Shown piece after piece: positions 60,000 through 64,000 of a stretch of DNA of 64,000 nucleotides. Each line of letters starts with the position of its first letter. Position 1 is the stretch's first letter. The stretch comes from Pseudomonadota bacterium (GTDB lineage: Bacteria; Pseudomonadota; Gammaproteobacteria; Enterobacterales; Enterobacteriaceae). The notes beneath the pieces are model-generated. The model saw only the letters and a list, made by a program, of their open reading frames with translations. It was not told the origin of the DNA and made no database searches. A program made the position numbers and the translations under genes. The stretch covers positions 1-64,000 of the forward strand of contig JAGTSE010000031.1 of assembly GCA_018261615.1 (NCBI GenBank). Reading direction: 5' to 3'.

Positions 60000-62447
60000 T
60001 CAGGCCGCTTCCGGTTTACGCAGCTTTTCCGGCGCGTTGACCACCGGCTGAGTTGCCAGCGCCTCTGGCGCGAAGTCATCAACGTTGATACTGCGCAGAC
60101 GGCTGACTTCCGCTTTACTCAACAGCGCCGCTTCTTCTGCTGTGATCAACCCGCTTGCCAGCGCCTGCTGAGCAAGATCATTCAGGCGGGTAAACGGCAG
60201 GTTTTTGCCCAGCGCTTTACAGATGCGTTGGTGAACAGGATCGGCCGCCATCACATCGACCAGCGCCTCTTCCAGCAGGCCCACCGGGTTGTGCTTGCTC
60301 GGCGCCAGATACTGGCCGCGCCCGATGCGGGAGCGGGTGGCGCTCGGCGTTTGCAAAATCTTCGCCACTTTGTGGTCCAGCTTGTCTGACGGCGCGCGGT
60401 AATGGCGCCCGGTCGGGAAAATCACCAGGCTTAATGCGCCCGCAACGAAGCGGTTCGGGAAGTTCTCCAGCAGATCGCTCATCGCTTGCTCCGCCTGATA
60501 CAGCGCATCCTGCACGCTCCAGTGTACCAGTGGCAGATCCGCTTCCTGGCGGCCTTCATCCTCATAACGTTTTAGCGCGGCAGAGGCGAGGAACAACTGG
60601 CTGAGAATATCTCCCAGACGGGCGGAGATACGCTCGCGGCGCTTCAGGCTGCCGCCCAGCACCGCCATTGAAACATCAGACAGCAGCGCAAGGTTGGCGC
60701 TCAGACGGTTCAGATGCTGGTAGTAACGTTTGGTGGCGTCGCGGGTCGGCGTGGCGCTGGTTAAACCGCGCGTCAGGCCAAGCCACAGGCTACGCATTTT
60801 ATTACTGCCAACATGGCCGATATGTTTAAACAGCAGTTTATCGAAAGCGCCCACATCATTATTCTGCGCAGCGGCCATCTCTTCCAGCACATACGGATGG
60901 CAGCGGATCGCGCCCTGGCCGAAAATCATCATGCTGCGGGTCAGAATGTTCGCGCCTTCCACGGTAATGGCAATTGGCGCGCCCTGGTAGGCACGAGCCA
61001 GGAAGTTGCCTTCGCCGAGCATAATGCCTTTACCGCCGGCAATATCCATCGCATCAATGATGGATTGTTGGCCGCGGTGAGTGCAATGATATTTGACGAT
61101 AGCGGAAAGCACCGCCGGTTTTTCGCCGAGCATAATACCGTAGGTGATGAGCGAGGCGGCCGCATCCATCACGTAAGCGTTACCGCCGATGCGCGCCAGC
61201 GGCTCTTCGATACCTTCCATTTTGCCGATTGGCACTTTGAACTGACGGCGAATATGGGCGTAAGCGCCAATCCCCAGCGCGACAGATTTCAGGCCGCCGG
61301 TGGAGTTAGATGGCAGAGTAATACCACGACCGACCGACAAACATTCCACCAGCATACGCCAGCCCTGACCGGCCATTTTGGGCCCGCCAATAATGTAATC
61401 AATCGGCACAAAGACATCGCCACCGCGGGTTGGCCCGTTCTGGAACGGAACGTTCAGCGGAAAGTGACGACGGCCAATTTCCACACCCGGCGTTGATGTC
61501 GGGATCAGCGCACAGGTGATACCCAGCTCTTCTTCGCCGCCGAGCAGTTTTTCCGGATCCGAAAGTTTAAAGGCCAGGCCGAGTACGGTGGCAATCGGTG
61601 CCAGGGTGATATAGCGTTTATTCCAGCTCAGGCGCATGCCGAGCACCAGCTCGCCCTGCCATTCGCCCATGCAGACCACGCCGGTATCGGGGATAGCGCC
61701 TGCATCGGAACCTGCTTCCGGGCTGGTCAGTGCAAAGCAGGGGATCTCCAGGCCACGCGCCAGGCGCGGCAGATAATGATTTTTTTGTTCTTCCGTACCG
61801 TAGTGTTGCAGCAGTTCGCCAGGACCTAAAGAGTTCGGCACACCGACAGTAATGGCAAGAATACCTGAGACGCCGGAGAGTTTTTGCAACACGCGGGACT
61901 GCGCATAAGCAGAGAATTCCAGCCCGCCGTACTCTTTCTTGATGATCATCGCGAAGAAGCGGTGCTCTTTTAAGAACGCCCACAGTTCCGGCGGCAGATC
62001 GGCCATTTCATGGGTGATCTGGAAATCGTTCGCCATGCGGCAGGCTTCTTCCACCGGGCCGTCGATAAAGGCTTGTTCTTCAGCGGTCAGGCGCGGCTGC
62101 GGATAGTTGTGCAGCTTTTTCCAGTCCGGGTTACCGCGAAACAGATCGCCTTCCCACCAGGTCGTGCCTGCGTCGATCGCTTCTTTTTCGGTACGCGACA
62201 TCGGCGGCATCACTTTGCGAAAACTGCGAAATACCGGGACGGAAATCAGTGCCTTACGCATCGGCGGCAGGTTGAACGGCACCAGAATGATCGCCAGCGG
62301 CAGCAGCACCCAGATGGACCACAGCCCCATAACGCCCAGCGCGGCAGTCCACACCAGTAAAATTACGCTGCTCAAGAGCAGATTGACCCGGTGATAAAAC
62401 AGCACACCGAGGAGAACGACCGTTGCGATAAGGCTCAAAATCATCAT
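60000..62447 (-). CDS. fadE: Acyl-CoA dehydrogenase FadE
   Basis: FadE catalyses the first oxidation step of fatty-acid beta-oxidation and is FAD-dependent. The 815-residue protein is much longer than typical acyl-CoA dehydrogenases (about 380). It has N-terminal hydrophobic segments (residues 1-60, [18 protein letters not shown]), the ACAD core (about 80-500, [57 protein letters not shown]) and a large C-terminal domain specific to FadE. Length matches E. coli (814). It starts about 236 bp from the divergent gmhA; in E. coli fadE is repressed by FadR. Confidence 0.97.
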   Translation of the reverse strand: MMILSLIATVVLLGVLFYHRVNLLLSSVILLVWTAALGVMGLWSIWVLLPLAIILVPFNLPPMRKALISVPVFRSFRKVMPPMSRTEKEAIDAGTTWWEGDLFRGNPDWKKLHNYPQPRLTAEEQAFIDGPVEEACRMANDFQITHEMADLPPELWAFLKEHRFFAMIIKKEYGGLEFSAYAQSRVLQKLSGVSGILAITVGVPNSLGPGELLQHYGTEEQKNHYLPRLARGLEIPCFALTSPEAGSDAGAIPDTGVVCMGEWQGELVLGMRLSWNKRYITLAPIATVLGLAFKLSDPEKLLGGEEELGITCALIPTSTPGVEIGRRHFPLNVPFQNGPTRGGDVFVPIDYIIGGPKMAGQGWRMLVECLSVGRGITLPSNSTGGLKSVALGIGAYAHIRRQFKVPIGKMEGIEEPLARIGGNAYVMDAAASLITYGIMLGEKPAVLSAIVKYHCTHRGQQSIIDAMDIAGGKGIMLGEGNFLARAYQGAPIAITVEGANILTRSMMIFGQGAIRCHPYVLEEMAAAQNNDVGAFDKLLFKHIGHVGSNKMRSLWLGLTRGLTSATPTRDATKRYYQHLNRLSANLALLSDVSMAVLGGSLKRRERISARLGDILSQLFLASAALKRYEDEGRQEADLPLVHWSVQDALYQAEQAMSDLLENFPNRFVAGALSLVIFPTGRHYRAPSDKLDHKVAKILQTPSATRSRIGRGQYLAPSKHNPVGLLEEALVDVMAADPVHQRICKALGKNLPFTRLNDLAQQALASGLITAEEAALLSKAEVSRLRSINVDDFAPEALATQPVVNAPEKLRKPEAA

Positions 62448-62683
62448 AGAAAAAAGCTCCCTTTCTTGTAGGAGGTCTGACCACTTGTGATGTTATGGTT
62501 GTAGTGGATGAGATTTCTTTTAGCAATGTGTTTACAAAATAATTACAACCTGGTTCACATTGTTGGGGGGTTTTTGCGCACGGAAAACGAAAACGCGAAG
62601 GTGCTGTGGCTTTAGCTTCTCGCTCCGGATCCTATCCGGTACACTGCGCAATGTTATTTACATCTATGCTGAAGGATATCCTC

Positions 62684-63265
62684 ATGTACCAGGATCTGAT
62701 TCGTAACGAACTGAACGAAGCGGCGGAAACGCTGGCGAATTTCTTGAAAGATGAAGCCAATATTCACGCGATTCAGCGCGCGGCGGTGCTGTTGGCGGAC
62801 AGTTTCAAAGCGGGTGGTAAAGTGTTGTCCTGCGGTAACGGCGGTTCTCACTGCGATGCTATGCATTTTGCGGAAGAGTTAACCGGTCGCTACCGTGAAA
62901 ACCGTCCTGGCTATCCGGCGATTGCTATCTCCGACGTCAGCCATCTCTCCTGCGTGAGCAACGACTTCGGTTACGACTACGTCTTCTCCCGCTATGTGGA
63001 AGCCGTGGGTCGTGAAGGCGACGTGCTGCTGGGCATTTCTACTTCCGGCAACTCTGGCAACGTGATCAAAGCGGTAGCGGCAGCGCGTGAGAAGGGGATG
63101 AAAGTCATCACCCTGACCGGTAAAGATGGCGGCAAGATGGCAGGTACAGCGGATGTTGAAATTCGTGTGCCGCATTTCGGTTATGCTGATCGTATTCAGG
63201 AGATCCATATCAAAGTGATTCATATCCTGATTCAGTTGATCGAAAAAGAGATGGTTAAGGCGTAG
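62684..63265 (+). CDS. gmhA: Sedoheptulose 7-phosphate isomerase
   Basis: GmhA (LpcA) makes D-glycero-D-manno-heptose 7-phosphate, the first step to the ADP-heptose used in the LPS inner core. The 193-residue SIS-domain protein has [20 protein letters not shown], the phosphate-binding [15 protein letters not shown] and the active-site His/Glu region. I chose the ATG at 62684 ([16 protein letters not shown]), preceded by GAAGGATAT, to match E. coli. A longer in-frame start would read through the promoter region. Confidence 0.97.
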   Translation: MYQDLIRNELNEAAETLANFLKDEANIHAIQRAAVLLADSFKAGGKVLSCGNGGSHCDAMHFAEELTGRYRENRPGYPAIAISDVSHLSCVSNDFGYDYVFSRYVEAVGREGDVLLGISTSGNSGNVIKAVAAAREKGMKVITLTGKDGGKMAGTADVEIRVPHFGYADRIQEIHIKVIHILIQLIEKEMVKA

Positions 63266-63388
63266 GGAAGGCTATTTTATTTGCCATTTTGAACCTGGGC
63301 AGTGCTCAAAATCCTCACGTACTCCTTGTACGCTCCGGTTTTTCCGCGCTGTCCGTGTTCAAACTGGCTGCAACAATTACGCCTTCCC
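63265..63388. repeat. Structured intergenic element between gmhA and yafJ
   Basis: An 8-bp inverted pair, GGGAAGGC (63265-63272) and GCCTTCCC (63381-63388), bounds a segment of about 124 bp. The segment contains the short repeat-like CTCACGTACTCCTTGTACGC and TGTCCGTGTTCAAACTGGCT. No coding sequence is seen. It resembles small structured intergenic repeats of enterobacteria. Confidence 0.4.
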
Positions 63389-63415
63389 AGAATTAAGGCG
63401 TTTTTGGGGGTGAAT

Positions 63416-64000
63416 ATGTGCGAACTGCTCGGTATGAGCGCCAATGTGCCGACCGATATCTGTTTTAGTTTTACCGGGCTTGTCCAGCGCGGTGGTGGAA
63501 CCGGGCCGCATAAAGACGGCTGGGGCATCACTTTTTATGAGGGCAAGGGCTGTCGCACGTTCAAAGATCCGCAACCGAGTTTTAACTCTCCGATCGCGAA
63601 GCTGGTGCAGGACTATCCGATCAAGTCCCGCTCGGTGGTTGCGCATATTCGCCAGGCCAACCGTGGTGAAGTGGCGCTGGAAAATACCCATCCGTTCACC
63701 CGCGAGCTGTGGGGACGCAACTGGACTTACGCACACAACGGTCAGTTGAGCGGCTATAAATCGCTGGAGACTGGCAATTTTCGCCCGATTGGCGAAACCG
63801 ACAGCGAAAAAGCGTTCTGCTGGTTGCTGCATAAGATTACGCAACGTTATCCGCGTACGCCGGGCAATATGACGGCGGTGTTTAAGTACATTGCCTCGCT
63901 GGCAACGCAACTGCGCGAGAAGGGCGTTTTCAACATGTTGTTATCGGACGGGCGCTATGTGATGGCGTTCTGCTCGACAAATCTGTTCTGGATCACCCGG
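63416..64000 (+). CDS. yafJ: Class II glutamine amidotransferase YafJ (5' part, runs off the window)
   Basis: The frame gives 195 codons to the window edge; E. coli YafJ has 255 residues. Met1-Cys2 ([11 protein letters not shown]) provides the N-terminal nucleophile of the class II glutaminase fold, with [51 protein letters not shown] and [11 protein letters not shown] as active-site segments. No synthase domain follows in this family, and the acceptor is unknown. GGGGGTG lies before the ATG. It follows gmhA as in E. coli. Confidence 0.93.
   Translation, partial: MCELLGMSANVPTDICFSFTGLVQRGGGTGPHKDGWGITFYEGKGCRTFKDPQPSFNSPIAKLVQDYPIKSRSVVAHIRQANRGEVALENTHPFTRELWGRNWTYAHNGQLSGYKSLETGNFRPIGETDSEKAFCWLLHKITQRYPRTPGNMTAVFKYIASLATQLREKGVFNMLLSDGRYVMAFCSTNLFWITR

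Overview
This window is chromosomal DNA from a member of the Enterobacteriaceae. Almost every housekeeping protein (DnaQ, RnhA, RelA, PyrG, Eno, CysJIH, BarA, FadE) matches its Escherichia coli counterpart in length and most of its sequence, and csrB, aspV and REP/ERIC-type repeats are present. The accessory genes point to the Enterobacter/Kosakonia/Citrobacter side of the family rather than Escherichia itself. I cannot fix the genus from sequence reading alone.

Layout. (1) 1-7047 follows the E. coli minute-5 order: a decayed dkgB, yafC, yafD, (no yafE), mltD, gloB, yafS, rnhA, dnaQ and the tRNA-Asp gene aspV. (2) 7048-17137 is an accessory island starting at the tRNA. It holds a short hypothetical ORF, the 3' end of a lipocalin (blc-like) gene, a six-gene chaperone-usher fimbrial operon headed by a LuxR-type regulator with a degenerate receiver, a divergent MarT/FidL-like membrane regulator pair, a GlxA/AraC-type regulator and a small lipoprotein. 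(3) 17212-50282 is a block that in E. coli lies near minutes 62-63: xni, sdaB, sdaC, ppnN, queF, syd, csrB, yqcC, truC, yqcA, gudP, gudX, gudD, garK, barA, rlmD, relA, mazG, pyrG, eno, an extra SDR/thioester-reductase-like gene, queE, queD, cysJ, cysI and cysH. (4) 50378-58936 is a second accessory segment: a truncated dehydrogenase gene in repeat-rich DNA, then a GntR regulator, a complete peptide-type ABC importer and a cytoplasmic gamma-glutamyltransferase-like enzyme. (5) 59119-64000 returns to the minute-5 order: yafV, (no ivy), fadE, gmhA and the start of yafJ.

A block of about 33 kb from the cys/eno/relA/sda neighbourhood therefore sits between aspV and yafV, with accessory DNA and gene debris at both joints.

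How the genes work together. BarA, the csrB RNA and a UvrY-like site upstream of csrB are all here; they form the known BarA-UvrY-Csr circuit. gudP/gudX/gudD/garK carry D-glucarate uptake and breakdown to 2-phosphoglycerate, which eno uses. cysJIH reduce PAPS and sulfite. The neighbouring GntR-ABC-GGT operon probably brings in gamma-glutamyl or other small peptides and cleaves them in the cytoplasm, and carries an obvious palindromic operator. The fimbrial operon is flanked by two unusual regulators (degenerate-receiver LuxR and MarT/FidL-like) that probably control it.
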